A model generated the notes under the pieces. It did no database searches and was not told the DNA's origin. It saw only the letters and a program-made list of their open reading frames with translations. A DNA stretch of 64,000 nucleotides from UBA6136 sp044350805 (GTDB taxonomy: Bacteria > Pseudomonadota > Gammaproteobacteria > Methylococcales > Methylococcaceae), in assembly GCA_044350805.1 (NCBI GenBank), contig JBILGU010000002.1, forward strand, positions 133,761 through 197,760, read 5' to 3'. Every line of letters begins with the position of its first letter. Position 1 is the first letter of the stretch. Made by a program: the position numbers and the translations under genes. This document shows, in pieces, positions 34,143-42,576 of the stretch.

Positions 34143-35300
34143 CTATGCAAGACACGGTAAATAGCGCTTCGCGAAGTTTATTGCCTGATTGATGAACAGT
34201 CGGAGGGTGAGGTACCCACAGAGGGTCGCCGTGAAGATTTTTGCATAGCCAGAAACGAACCAGCCTAAGGGATAATGCGACAACCAAAGAAATGATCCGC
34301 AGGCGAGTAGCAGAAACTTCAAAAGCCTGCCCCATCCCTTAGGGGCATCGATTTTCCCCAGTGCAGGCATTAGGAGGATCAGGTAGATCAAGCGGTAGTC
34401 CCAGTTGGACGATAGGGTGAAGGTAAAGAAAAAGATCGTCGCACCGGCAAAAAAGAGGTCGACAGCCATTCGATCCTGCTTTCGCAGGGCGTCGAGTCGC
34501 TCGTAGAGTCTTAGCCATTGGGTAAATAGGAGCGTTGCGGCGATGGTCGCAGGGTAAAGCACGGTATCCCAATAGAAATGGGTTGGCCCGAAATTCCGAT
34601 AGGCTAGTGTGGCTGCGATGGTGGTTCCGTAGGCCAGATCGCCATTGGCAGTGTTGCCGGTTTTGATCGCATCAAGATCGGCCAGATTGGCCCAAATTAT
34701 ACCTACCGCAGCCAGTGTGAATAACCAGGCTGACAAGCGATTCTTTGTTGCAAACGCCAGCGGAATCAGGGCAACGGGATAAATCTTTAGCGCAATGGCC
34801 AGCGCTCCAGCGATGCATCCCCGCAAGTTTCCCAGAAGAACAAACAGCGTGACTAGCGTGAATATCAGCAAGTCATTGTTTCCTCGCTCCACCGCCAGAA
34901 GACAGGCGGGCGTGAGAATCATCAGAAGTAGTGCCTTTGACGGGTAATGCCAAAGCAGATAGCCGCAGAGCGCGTAAAACCCGGCAAGAATGGAAAGGTT
35001 ATAAGCGATGAAGTGGGATTCCTGGCCAAAATCTAAAAGGGAGGCAATGGAGATCCAGATCTTTGGATAGTTCATCAATCTTCCCCACGGATCCCCAGGA
35101 TTGCTCACGGAAGGGTCAAGGCCTTGAGAGATCGTAATCAGAGCGCCCTGGATGGTCCGCATATCGGCAAATGGGGGAGACATACTAGGAAGCGATAAGC
35201 CGCTCCAGAAGGCTTTCCATCCCTCGCTCCAGATTGCCAAACCACCAAAAGCAATCAAGACAATCATTACGATCAGGTAGGTATGATTTTTAAGTGGCAT
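34143..35300 (-). CDS. multi-spanning DUF2029/GT87-like glycosyltransferase
   Basis: A 385-residue protein with about 10 membrane helices. ERGNNDLLIF, LKIYPVALIPLA and SSNWDYRLIYLI are typical of DUF2029/GT87 polyprenol-phosphate-mannose-dependent transferases. Base composition is noticeably more A/T-rich than the neighbours. There is no polysaccharide cluster beside it, so its acceptor is unknown. The ATG at 35300 faces the rpsT leader. Confidence 0.65.
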   Translation of the reverse strand: MPLKNHTYLIVMIVLIAFGGLAIWSEGWKAFWSGLSLPSMSPPFADMRTIQGALITISQGLDPSVSNPGDPWGRLMNYPKIWISIASLLDFGQESHFIAYNLSILAGFYALCGYLLWHYPSKALLLMILTPACLLAVERGNNDLLIFTLVTLFVLLGNLRGCIAGALAIALKIYPVALIPLAFATKNRLSAWLFTLAAVGIIWANLADLDAIKTGNTANGDLAYGTTIAATLAYRNFGPTHFYWDTVLYPATIAATLLFTQWLRLYERLDALRKQDRMAVDLFFAGATIFFFTFTLSSNWDYRLIYLILLMPALGKIDAPKGWGRLLKFLLLACGSFLWLSHYPLGWFVSGYAKIFTATLCGYLTLRLFINQAINFAKRYLPCLA

Positions 35301-35431
35301 GGTGCCGAGTCTCCGCAGAAGCCATCAAGGAAAGAGGGTAAAGGCAATATAGCCTTTTTTGTTGACGCCGTAGAAGAATTAAACCAGAATAGGCGGTTCG
35401 ATCCATTCCTTCAGTTTTTGAGGTTTGAGCC

Positions 35432-35707
35432 TTGGCCAACATCGCTTCCGCTAAGAAACGCGCTATTCAATCCGAAAAGCATCGCGCACATAACGCTGCC
35501 CTTCGCAGCCGTCTCCGTACCTTCATCAAGAAGGTCATCCTGGCGGTTGAGTCTGGCAACATTGAAGAGGCTCAGGCTGCTTTCAAAGCGGCCGTGCCGA
35601 TCATTGACTCTTCTGTGAACAAGGGTCTGATCCACAAGAACAAAGCTGCTCGCAGCAAGAGCCGCCTGAACGCTCGCGTGAAGGCTCTGGCGCTGAAGAC
35701 GGCCTAA
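35432..35707 (+). CDS. rpsT: 30S ribosomal protein S20 (TTG start)
   Basis: A 91-residue S20 with typical N terminus ANIASAKKRAIQSEKHRAHN and GLIHKNKAARSKS. The start codon is TTG at 35432, preceded by TGAGGTTTGAGCC; E. coli rpsT likewise uses UUG, which is tied to autoregulation. No in-frame ATG would preserve the N terminus. It is separate from the murJ-ribF-ileS block with which it is often linked. Confidence 0.95.
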   Translation: MANIASAKKRAIQSEKHRAHNAALRSRLRTFIKKVILAVESGNIEEAQAAFKAAVPIIDSSVNKGLIHKNKAARSKSRLNARVKALALKTA

Positions 35708-35751
35708 ATTCGGTCCCGTCGATCTGGGAGCGGCGCCTTCGGGAATCGCTC

Positions 35752-36876
35752 CTAAGCGACAATCAGATTGTCGCGATGAATCATTTCAGGCTCATCCACA
35801 TAGCCGAGGATTTCCTCGATCTTGTGCGTGGGCTGACCGATCAGCCGGCTCGCTTCCTCTGAGCTGTAGTTCACCAGGCCTCGCGCCACTTCTACGCCCT
35901 CTGCATCCAGACAGATCACGAGATCTCCGCGGTCGAACGCCCCTTGGACGGTGGTGACGCCGATCGGCAGCAGGCTTTTTCCTGATTCTTTAAGCACTCT
36001 GACGGCCCCGGGGTCGAGGGTCAGCTGGCCTTTGGCCTTGAGCTGGCCTGCCAGCCAGCGCTTTCGGGCGACCAGGGGCGATTCATCCGGGACCAGGAAG
36101 GTGCCAATCGTCTCTCCGTCGATGATCCTCGGGATCCCTTGGGTCTCCTTGCCGGAGACGATCACGGTGGCCGTTCCTGAGCGGGAGGCGAGCCGTGCGG
36201 CCCGAAGCTTGGTGATCATGCCGCCGCGGCCAAGGCCGCTTCGGCTCTCTCCGACCATCGCCCCAAGGCGAGGGTCATCAATCCTTGCTTCGCTGACCAG
36301 TTGCGCCGTGGGGTCATCGGTGGGATCGCGCTCATACAGACCCTTCTGATCCGTGAGAATGATCAGTAAGTCCGCATCCAGAAGGTTCGCCACCATGGCA
36401 CCCAGGGTATCGTTGTCCCCAAAGCGGATTTCCTCGGTTGCAACGGTGTCGTTTTCGTTAATGACCGGCACCACGCCCAGATCCAGAAGGGTCAGAAGGG
36501 TGCTGCGGGCATTGAGATACCGTTCGCGGTGAGAAAGATCGTCGTGGGTCAGGAGGATCTGGGCAGTTTTGCGCCCATGCGCCTCAAAAAGGGTTTCATA
36601 GGCCCGGACCAAACCCATCTGGCCCACGGACGCGGCCGCCTGGAGTTCATGAAGGGCATGCGGGCGGCTGGTCCAACCGAGGCGGCTCATGCCCTCGGCG
36701 ACCGAGCCTGAGGAGACGAGTACCACTTCGATGCCGCGGTCCCGAATGGTCGCCATCTGGCTGACCCAGTCACTGATGCCCTCTAGATCAAGGCCCCGCC
36801 CACCACCGGTGAGAAGCGCGCTGCCGATCTTGACGACCACCCGCCGTGCGGTGGAAAAGTCACTCCGTTTCTGCAT
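35752..36876 (-). CDS. proB: glutamate 5-kinase
   Basis: A 374-residue ProB catalysing the first step of proline synthesis. The amino acid kinase domain (VVVKIGSALLTGGG, LVSSGSVAEG, GDNDTLGAMVANL, GGMITKLRAARLAS) is followed by a C-terminal PUA domain from about residue 275. Proline feedback inhibition is expected. It overlaps obgE by 17 bp. A perfect dyad of 8-bp arms occurs in its last codons. Confidence 0.95.
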   Translation of the reverse strand: MQKRSDFSTARRVVVKIGSALLTGGGRGLDLEGISDWVSQMATIRDRGIEVVLVSSGSVAEGMSRLGWTSRPHALHELQAAASVGQMGLVRAYETLFEAHGRKTAQILLTHDDLSHRERYLNARSTLLTLLDLGVVPVINENDTVATEEIRFGDNDTLGAMVANLLDADLLIILTDQKGLYERDPTDDPTAQLVSEARIDDPRLGAMVGESRSGLGRGGMITKLRAARLASRSGTATVIVSGKETQGIPRIIDGETIGTFLVPDESPLVARKRWLAGQLKAKGQLTLDPGAVRVLKESGKSLLPIGVTTVQGAFDRGDLVICLDAEGVEVARGLVNYSSEEASRLIGQPTHKIEEILGYVDEPEMIHRDNLIVA

Positions 36877-37894
36877 CGTCTTGGGTCTGTGCTTCCAGGA
36901 AATCCATGATCTGATAGGTCAGGGGCTTGAGGCCCTTGCCCTCGAGGGCCGAAATCCGAAAGACCGGACCCTCCCATCCCAAAGCGTCCACGATGGCCTG
37001 GCAATGGCTCTCGACGTCCTCTTCAGGGAGCGCATCGATCTTGTTCAGGACCAGCCAACGGGGTTTTTCATCAATGCCCTCGCCCCACTTCTTAAGTTCG
37101 CCGATGACCTTTTGGGCGGCTTCCACAGGATCATCCGCGCCTTCCCCCGGGAAGATGTCGAGAATGTGGAGGAGGACGCTGGTACGTGAAAGGTGCTTCA
37201 GGAATTGAATGCCAAGCCCAGCCCCCTCGGCAGCGCCCTCGATGAGCCCGGGGATATCGGCCATCACGAAGCTTCGCTGGTCATCCACGCGGATGACCCC
37301 GAGGTTTGGGTGGAGGGTCGTAAAGGGGTAGTCGGCGACTTTGGGGCGGGCCGCTGAAACGGCGCGGATCAGGCTGGATTTTCCGGCATTGGGAAGCCCC
37401 AGAAGGCCCACATCCGCGATCACCTTGAGTTCCAGGTGAAGGTTTCGGTGTTCGCCGGGTTTCCCCGGGGTCGATTGGCGCGGCGCCCGGTTGGTGCTGC
37501 TTTTAAAGCGGGTGTTGCCAAGCCCGTGCCAGCCACCGCGGGCAATCATCAGGGTCTGACCTTCTTCGGTCAGATCGCCCAACAGTTCGCCGGTATCGGC
37601 ATCGGTGATTTGGGTGCCGATCGGAATTTGAACGTAGCAGTCCTTGCCGGCATGTCCGGTACAGTTGCCCCCAGAGCCATTTTCGCCGCGCTCAGCGCGG
37701 TAGACCGCATGGAAGCGAAAGTCCACGAGGGTGTTGAGGCTGGAGGAGCCGACCAGGAAGACGCTGCCGCCATCGCCGCCATCCCCGCCATCGGGGCCCC
37801 CGAAGGGTATGTATTTTTCGCGGCGAAAGCCGACGCAGCCATTGCCGCCATCGCCTGCTTCGACCCGGATATCTGCTTCGTCGACGAATTTCAT
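36860..37894 (-). CDS. obgE: Obg family GTPase
   Basis: A 344-residue GTPase linked to 50S assembly and stringent response. The glycine-rich Obg fold fills residues 1-158 (DGGNGCVGFRREKYIP, PDGGDGGDGGSVFLV); the G domain has GLPNAGKSSLIRAV, the G3 segment MADIPGLIEGA and G4 NKID. The acidic C terminus ends QTQDDAETE. It follows rpmA across a terminator. Confidence 0.96.
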   Translation of the reverse strand: MKFVDEADIRVEAGDGGNGCVGFRREKYIPFGGPDGGDGGDGGSVFLVGSSSLNTLVDFRFHAVYRAERGENGSGGNCTGHAGKDCYVQIPIGTQITDADTGELLGDLTEEGQTLMIARGGWHGLGNTRFKSSTNRAPRQSTPGKPGEHRNLHLELKVIADVGLLGLPNAGKSSLIRAVSAARPKVADYPFTTLHPNLGVIRVDDQRSFVMADIPGLIEGAAEGAGLGIQFLKHLSRTSVLLHILDIFPGEGADDPVEAAQKVIGELKKWGEGIDEKPRWLVLNKIDALPEEDVESHCQAIVDALGWEGPVFRISALEGKGLKPLTYQIMDFLEAQTQDDAETE

Positions 37895-37906
37895 GGTTTT
37901 TTCAGA

Positions 37907-37938
37907 ATAAAAAAGCCCCGTCAGAGGACGAGGCTTTT
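37907..37938 (-). terminator. terminator/attenuator between rpmA and obgE
   Basis: On the minus strand the stem AGCCTCGTC/GACGGGGCT is followed by TTTTTT. It lies between rpmA and obgE on the same strand and probably reduces readthrough from ribosomal genes into obgE-proB. Confidence 0.8.
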
Positions 37939-37971
37939 GGGGTCCGCGCCAATCGCGCCCTGAGGGGGCGA

Positions 37972-38238
37972 TCAGTCGGCGACGACCGCCTCAATGCTGA
38001 CGTAGCGGCGACGCTGAGGGCCCTTGACCTTGAAGGCGACGTGGCCATCGGCCAGTGCAAACAGGGTGTAGTCCTTGCCGACGCCGACATTTTCACCGGC
38101 GTGGAACTGGGTGCCACGCTGACGAACAATGATGCTGCCAGCAGAAACCAGCTGGCCGCCGTAGCGCTTGACGCCGAGGCGTTGGGCGTTGGAATCGCGA
38201 CCGTTTCTGGAACTGCCGCCTGCTTTCTTATGAGCCAT
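37972..38238 (-). CDS. rpmA: 50S ribosomal protein L27
   Basis: An 88-residue L27 with the signature start AHKKAGGSSRNGRDSNAQRLG and IIVRQRGTQFHAGENVG. The N-terminal tail reaches the peptidyl-transferase centre. No extended Firmicute-type cleavable N terminus. It lies 19 bp from rplU. Confidence 0.98.
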   Translation of the reverse strand: MAHKKAGGSSRNGRDSNAQRLGVKRYGGQLVSAGSIIVRQRGTQFHAGENVGVGKDYTLFALADGHVAFKVKGPQRRRYVSIEAVVAD

Positions 38239-38257
38239 GGGTGGACCTCGTTAGGAT

Positions 38258-38569
38258 TTAGGCGGTGATGCCAGTGATTTTAACTTCGGTGAAGTTCTGG
38301 CGATGGCCGGCCTGCTTCATGTGATGCTTACGGCGACGGAACTTCAGAATCTTGACCTTGGGATGACGACCGTGCTGGGTGACGGTAGCGGTCACCTTGC
38401 CGCCCTCAAGATAGGGCTTGCCGACCTTGATGCCGGAATCGGTCTGGACCAGCAGAACCTTGTCGAACTCGACTTCCTGGCCGGCCTCGGCGATGAGGGT
38501 TTCGACCTTAAGGAGTTCGCCCGGCTTGACCCGGTATTGCTTGCCGCCCGTGTGAATAACCGCGTACAT
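38258..38569 (-). CDS. rplU: 50S ribosomal protein L21
   Basis: A 103-residue L21 (MYAVIHTGGKQYRVKPGELL; KILKFRRRKHHMKQAGHRQ). It is the first gene of the rplU-rpmA-obgE-proB string, with a good sigma70 promoter about 40-70 bp upstream. Confidence 0.98.
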   Translation of the reverse strand: MYAVIHTGGKQYRVKPGELLKVETLIAEAGQEVEFDKVLLVQTDSGIKVGKPYLEGGKVTATVTQHGRHPKVKILKFRRRKHHMKQAGHRQNFTEVKITGITA

Positions 38570-38610
38570 GATGACTGTCTCCAGTGGAGATTAAATTCGG
38601 AAAACCCGGA

Positions 38611-38640
38611 ATTCTATCTGGCTCCGCTAGGGATAGTCAA
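38611..38640 (-). promoter_or_regulatory. sigma70-type promoter for rplU-rpmA
   Basis: On the minus strand TTGACT (forward 38635-38640) and TAGAAT (forward 38611-38616) have 18-bp spacing, about 40 bp from the rplU ATG. Confidence 0.75.
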
Positions 38641-38668
38641 ACACAAATCCCCTTTTTTTCGCTGCGGC

Positions 38669-39136
38669 CTAGATCAGACCCAGCACCAGAAGGACGATCA
38701 GAAGGCCAAAGAGCCCCAGGAGTAGCTTCAGGGTGAAGTCGGCCACTTGCCGAAAAAGGCGATCGCGAAGCGCCAGGAACTTTCGGATCTGTTCGGGTTG
38801 CTGCCCCTCCAGAGCCCTGGGATCGACACTGGCTGTTCCGATCCAGGCACTTTCAATTTCTGCCTGGGCGCGGCTTAAGGCGACCATCTCGGCGTGAAAT
38901 TGCCCCAGCGCAAAGACGGTTTCTCCCAGGACCTTGGCATCCGGTTCCGGGGTTTGTTCCAGCGCCTTGACGCTTAAAAGGAGTCCTTGAAGCCTTTGGG
39001 CGAGATCCGTCGGGAGGAGGGCCAGGGCTTCGCGCCGGATCCCTTCTGGGTCCGAGGCATCGACGCCGGGAAGATCCCAAAGGGCCTCATCCAGTCGTTC
39101 GAGCGCCGGGGCGAGAAAGGGGTGGGCCGCCACCAT
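38669..39136 (-). CDS. tail-anchored hypothetical protein
   Basis: A 155-residue protein. Residues 1-125 are predicted mainly helical and charged (LLSVKALEQ, RAQAEIESAW); the C terminus is one strong hydrophobic helix (LLLGLFGLLIVLLVLGLI) with almost nothing after it, typical of a C-terminal membrane anchor. No family recognised. It follows the ZIP transporter by 2 bp and is probably co-transcribed with rluD-pgeF-ZIP. Confidence 0.65.
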   Translation of the reverse strand: MVAAHPFLAPALERLDEALWDLPGVDASDPEGIRREALALLPTDLAQRLQGLLLSVKALEQTPEPDAKVLGETVFALGQFHAEMVALSRAQAEIESAWIGTASVDPRALEGQQPEQIRKFLALRDRLFRQVADFTLKLLLGLFGLLIVLLVLGLI

Positions 39137-39138
39137 TC

Positions 39139-39969
39139 CTAGAAACCTCCGATCCGCGAGGATTCCTGGGCGATGGGGTCTTCCGCAACGGGGATCGTAT
39201 CCTGATGGCCATGCACCAGATAGATGACCCAGACCCCGGCGAGGATCAGCGCAACCTGCTGGAGAGCAGCTCGGAGGGTGGTCTTCTGGTGGAGGCTTGG
39301 GATCAGGTCCGCAACCGCGATATAGATGAAGCTTGAAGCCGCCACCGCGAGGATAAAGGGCAGTTCATCGCGGATCAGACCCAGGCCAAAATAGGCAAGG
39401 ATCCCACCGACCATGGTTGCAAGGCTGGAGAGAAGGTTGTAGGCCAGGGCCCTCATCCGGCTGTAGCCGCTCTGGAGCAGGATGGCAAAATCCCCGACTT
39501 CCTGGGGAATCTCATGGGCAGCCACCGCAAGGCTCGTCACAATGCCAAGTTGGATATCGGTCATGAAGGCTGCGGCAATCAGGATCCCATCGACAAAATT
39601 GTGGATGGCATCGCCGATCACGATCAGGGTCCCAGCGGGTTGATGAAAATGAGTCTCGCCATGGGTCTCGCAGTGCGTTGCATGGCAGTGCCGCCAGAGG
39701 AGGAGCTTTTCAAGGAGGAAGAACCCGAGGATGCCCGCAAGCACGGTGCCGAAGATCAGGTCTTCCCGGCCGGGGCCCACCTGATGCATGGCATCAGGCA
39801 GTAGATCCAGGAAAGCCACGCTCAAGAGGGCGCCGAGCGCAAAGCTGACCCCGTGGGGGAGGATCTTGGGGTGATGGTTCTCCGGAACCAGCAGAAAACT
39901 TGCCGCCAGCAGGACGCTAAGGAGCCCCCCGATCAGGGTGAAGCCAATGATGAGAAGAAGGGTGGTCAT
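39139..39969 (-). CDS. ZIP-family divalent metal transporter
   Basis: A 276-residue transporter with eight helices and a His-rich loop (HCHATHCETHGETHFH, residues about 93-108). Metal-binding motifs HNFVDG (helix 4) and HEIPQE (helix 5) are intact. It most likely imports zinc or iron(II). It lies 12 bp after pgeF. It resembles the ZupT/GufA branches; the exact metal is inferred only. Confidence 0.85.
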   Translation of the reverse strand: MTTLLLIIGFTLIGGLLSVLLAASFLLVPENHHPKILPHGVSFALGALLSVAFLDLLPDAMHQVGPGREDLIFGTVLAGILGFFLLEKLLLWRHCHATHCETHGETHFHQPAGTLIVIGDAIHNFVDGILIAAAFMTDIQLGIVTSLAVAAHEIPQEVGDFAILLQSGYSRMRALAYNLLSSLATMVGGILAYFGLGLIRDELPFILAVAASSFIYIAVADLIPSLHQKTTLRAALQQVALILAGVWVIYLVHGHQDTIPVAEDPIAQESSRIGGF

Positions 39970-39981
39970 TCAGAAAGATTC

Positions 39982-40710
39982 TTATTCGCGCCAGATGAGG
40001 CTGGCCATGCGGCCGGTTATGCGATCGCGCCGGTAGGAGAAAAACGCATCGGCTTCAAGGTAGGTGCAACGTCCGCCGCCATAGATGGCCTCGGCTGAGA
40101 CGCCCGCCTGCGTCAGAAGGCAACGCGCAAGTCCATAAAGATCGGCATGGTAGCGATCTTTGTGCGGATTGGAAAACGCCTGGCCCGCATCGGGGTGGCG
40201 ATGGAGGAAGGCGTCCCGAACTTCAGGGCCGACTTCAAAGGCGTCAGGTCCGATCGCAGGTCCAAGCCATACCCACACATCGCGCGTTCCCAAAGCGGCC
40301 AGCGTGGCTTCAAGCACCCCCCCGGCAAGGCCTTTCCAGCCGGCATGGGCGGCAGCCACGCGCTGGCCATCTTGACTTGCAAAAAGGACCGGAAGGCAGT
40401 CGGCGGTCATGACGATGCAGGCCACGTGGGGCTGGTCGGTAAAGCTCGCATCGGCGGTGGCGAGATGGTCGGGATTGGCCTTGACGCAGGCCGTGCCGTG
40501 GACTTGGTCCAGCCAGGCCGGCGGCTTTGAAAGCCCCAGATGCCGCATCAGCTGAGATCTATTTTCCAGGACCTGATCCGGATCATCCCCGACATGGGCA
40601 CCGAGGTTGAGGCCCCGATAGGGTCCCTGACTTCCGCTTTGACCCCGAAGGGTGCTTGCGGCACGGATTCCGGGCGGGGCGGGCCATTCGGGAGTGAGGC
40701 AGGCGATCAA
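39982..40710 (-). CDS. pgeF: peptidoglycan-editing factor PgeF (multicopper polyphenol oxidase-like)
   Basis: A 242-residue YfiH/PgeF family protein, whose members remove misincorporated residues in peptidoglycan precursors or act on purine nucleosides. Signatures: NLGAHVGDDPDQVLENR, LDQVHGTACV, TADCLPVLF and AAAHAGWKGLAGG, with the metal-type His and Cys in place. The start is uncertain: TTG at 40710, five bases after the rluD stop, gives the family length. Upstream codons lie within rluD. Confidence 0.88.
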   Translation of the reverse strand: MIACLTPEWPAPPGIRAASTLRGQSGSQGPYRGLNLGAHVGDDPDQVLENRSQLMRHLGLSKPPAWLDQVHGTACVKANPDHLATADASFTDQPHVACIVMTADCLPVLFASQDGQRVAAAHAGWKGLAGGVLEATLAALGTRDVWVWLGPAIGPDAFEVGPEVRDAFLHRHPDAGQAFSNPHKDRYHADLYGLARCLLTQAGVSAEAIYGGGRCTYLEADAFFSYRRDRITGRMASLIWRE

Positions 40711-40714
40711 AGAC

Positions 40715-41659
40715 CTAGCCCCTTCGAAGCGCGTCGAGCAAGGCTTCAAGATCGGCCGGCAAAGGGCTTTCCCATGCCATGTATTCCTCCGTTTCAGGGT
40801 GCTCGATGCCCAGGCTTCCCGCATGCAGGGCCTGCCGCTTGAAGCCCTGGAGTGCGGCAATCAGTTCGGAACTTGCGCCCTGGGGCAGTCGGGCCCGCCC
40901 GCCATAGACGGGATCACCGACCAATGGGTGGCCGATGTGCGCCATGTGGACCCGGATCTGATGCGTTCGGCCGGTCTCCAGCTGCACTTCGACCAGGGTG
41001 TGGGCCGCAAATCGTTCATGAATCCGATAGTGAGTGACGGCGGATTTTCCATCCGGTCGAACGGCAAAGCGCTTGCGGTCGCTGCCGTGACGACCGATCG
41101 GGAGGTCGATGGTGCCTCCCCCGGTCAGGGTTCCTTGCACCAGGGCAAGGTACTGGCGATGCACGGTGTGCGCTTGGAGTTGTTCGACCAACAGTTTGTG
41201 GGCTTCAACGGTCCGCGCCACCATCAAAAGCCCGCTGGTGTCCTTGTCGATCCGGTGCACAATGCCCGATCGCGGCACCTTGTCGAGCGAAGGGGCGTAA
41301 TGCAGCAGCGCATTCTGGAGCGTTCCGTCATGGTGGCCTGCCGCGGGGTGCACCACCAGGCCTTGCGGCTTGTCGACTACGATCAGGGACTCATCCTCAT
41401 AGACGATATGCAGTGGAATGGCCTCGGGGGCCACCTGCGTGACGGCTTCAAAGACGGGGGTCAGCACGATTTCTTCGCCGCCGAAAAGTTTTCGCTTGGC
41501 TTCTGCGGCGTGTCCGTTCACGCTCACGGCGCCGGACCGAATCCAGTCTTGAATCCGGTTTCGGGAATACTCCGGAAAAAGCTGGCTCAGGGCCTGATCG
41601 AGTCGCTTTCCCGCGAGTTCATTCGGAATCAGCGCGTTGAGATTGTGTTGGGGTTCCAC
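40715..41659 (-). CDS. rluD: 23S rRNA pseudouridine synthase RluD
   Basis: About 314 residues: S4 RNA-binding domain (LDQALSQLFPEYSRNRIQDWI) then the pseudouridine synthase domain with catalytic Asp in HRIDKDTSGLL. It makes pseudouridines in helix 69. The start is uncertain: GTG 41659 is used here as giving a normal length; the frame also opens at TTG 41677. It is divergent from bamD, as in many Proteobacteria. Confidence 0.93.
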   Translation of the reverse strand: MEPQHNLNALIPNELAGKRLDQALSQLFPEYSRNRIQDWIRSGAVSVNGHAAEAKRKLFGGEEIVLTPVFEAVTQVAPEAIPLHIVYEDESLIVVDKPQGLVVHPAAGHHDGTLQNALLHYAPSLDKVPRSGIVHRIDKDTSGLLMVARTVEAHKLLVEQLQAHTVHRQYLALVQGTLTGGGTIDLPIGRHGSDRKRFAVRPDGKSAVTHYRIHERFAAHTLVEVQLETGRTHQIRVHMAHIGHPLVGDPVYGGRARLPQGASSELIAALQGFKRQALHAGSLGIEHPETEEYMAWESPLPADLEALLDALRRG

Positions 41660-41726
41660 TTCAGTCCGCTCGTTCAATCACGTTATACTGCGACGCTGGG
41701 GTCCATGCCCGGTATCCAACGTCTCC

Positions 41727-42566
41727 ATGCCAAGATCCACCCACCATCCTATCCTCTTTGTCCTGTTTGTCGGCATCGCCCTGCTTTTGGGTGGCTGTTC
41801 CGAAGAGGTCGTGGTCGATGATCATGAGGGCTGGACTGCCGAACAGTTCTACAAAGAGGCCCGCGGGCTGATGACGGATGGGGCCTTCGAGAAGGCGGCC
41901 AAGACCTATGAAAAGCTGGAAGCGCGTTTCCCTTTTGGGAAGTACGCCACCCAATCCCAGCTGGACGTGGCTTATTGCTACTACAAGAACGATGAGCCGG
42001 ATGCGGCGATTGCGGCGGCCGATCGTTTCATCAAACTCAATCCGACCCACCCGTATGTGGATTATCCCTACTACCTCAAGGGGTTGGTCAATTATAACCG
42101 GGGCATCGGCTTTTTTGACCGTTTCATGCCGACGGATGCCTCTCAGCGCGATGCAGGCTCCACGCAGGACTCCTACAAGGACTTCGATGAGTTGGTAAAG
42201 CGTTTCCCGAATAGCCGCTATGCGGAAGACTCGAGAAAGCGCATGGTGGCCTTGCGCAACAGTCTGGCGATGCATGAGATTCATGTGGCCGACTACTACA
42301 TGCGACGCGGCGCCTACCTCGCGGCGGCCCGAAGGGGCGCGGAAGTGGTTCGAAAATATCAAAGGACCCAGGCGGTCCCTGTCGCGCTTGAGATCATGGA
42401 ACAGGCTTACCGAACGCTGGGCATGGCGCAGCTCGCTGATGACACCCACCGGGTTTTTGAGCTCAATTACGCCAATGGCGTTCCGGGGAAGGCGGCGCAT
42501 GACGTCAACTACGAGCCCACGGCGATTGAAAAGGTCTGGAAATTCATCGGACTCGAAGAAGACTGA
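41727..42566 (+). CDS. bamD: outer-membrane assembly lipoprotein BamD
   Basis: A 279-residue lipoprotein with lipobox LLLGGCSEE (Cys 24) and TPR repeats (FYKEARGLMTDGAFEKAAKTYEKLE, DVAYCYYKNDEPDAAIAAADRFI). It binds BamA and is essential in E. coli. ATG 41727 gives the proper signal peptide; the frame is open further upstream in the divergent promoter region (TATACT at 41684-41689). Confidence 0.94.
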   Translation: MPRSTHHPILFVLFVGIALLLGGCSEEVVVDDHEGWTAEQFYKEARGLMTDGAFEKAAKTYEKLEARFPFGKYATQSQLDVAYCYYKNDEPDAAIAAADRFIKLNPTHPYVDYPYYLKGLVNYNRGIGFFDRFMPTDASQRDAGSTQDSYKDFDELVKRFPNSRYAEDSRKRMVALRNSLAMHEIHVADYYMRRGAYLAAARRGAEVVRKYQRTQAVPVALEIMEQAYRTLGMAQLADDTHRVFELNYANGVPGKAAHDVNYEPTAIEKVWKFIGLEED

Positions 42567-42576
42567 GGCCCCGGGC

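Noticed and set aside
40652..41821. 389-codon plus-strand ORF opposite pgeF/rluD
   Set aside because: Antisense of two well-identified genes; no signature and no ribosome binding site.
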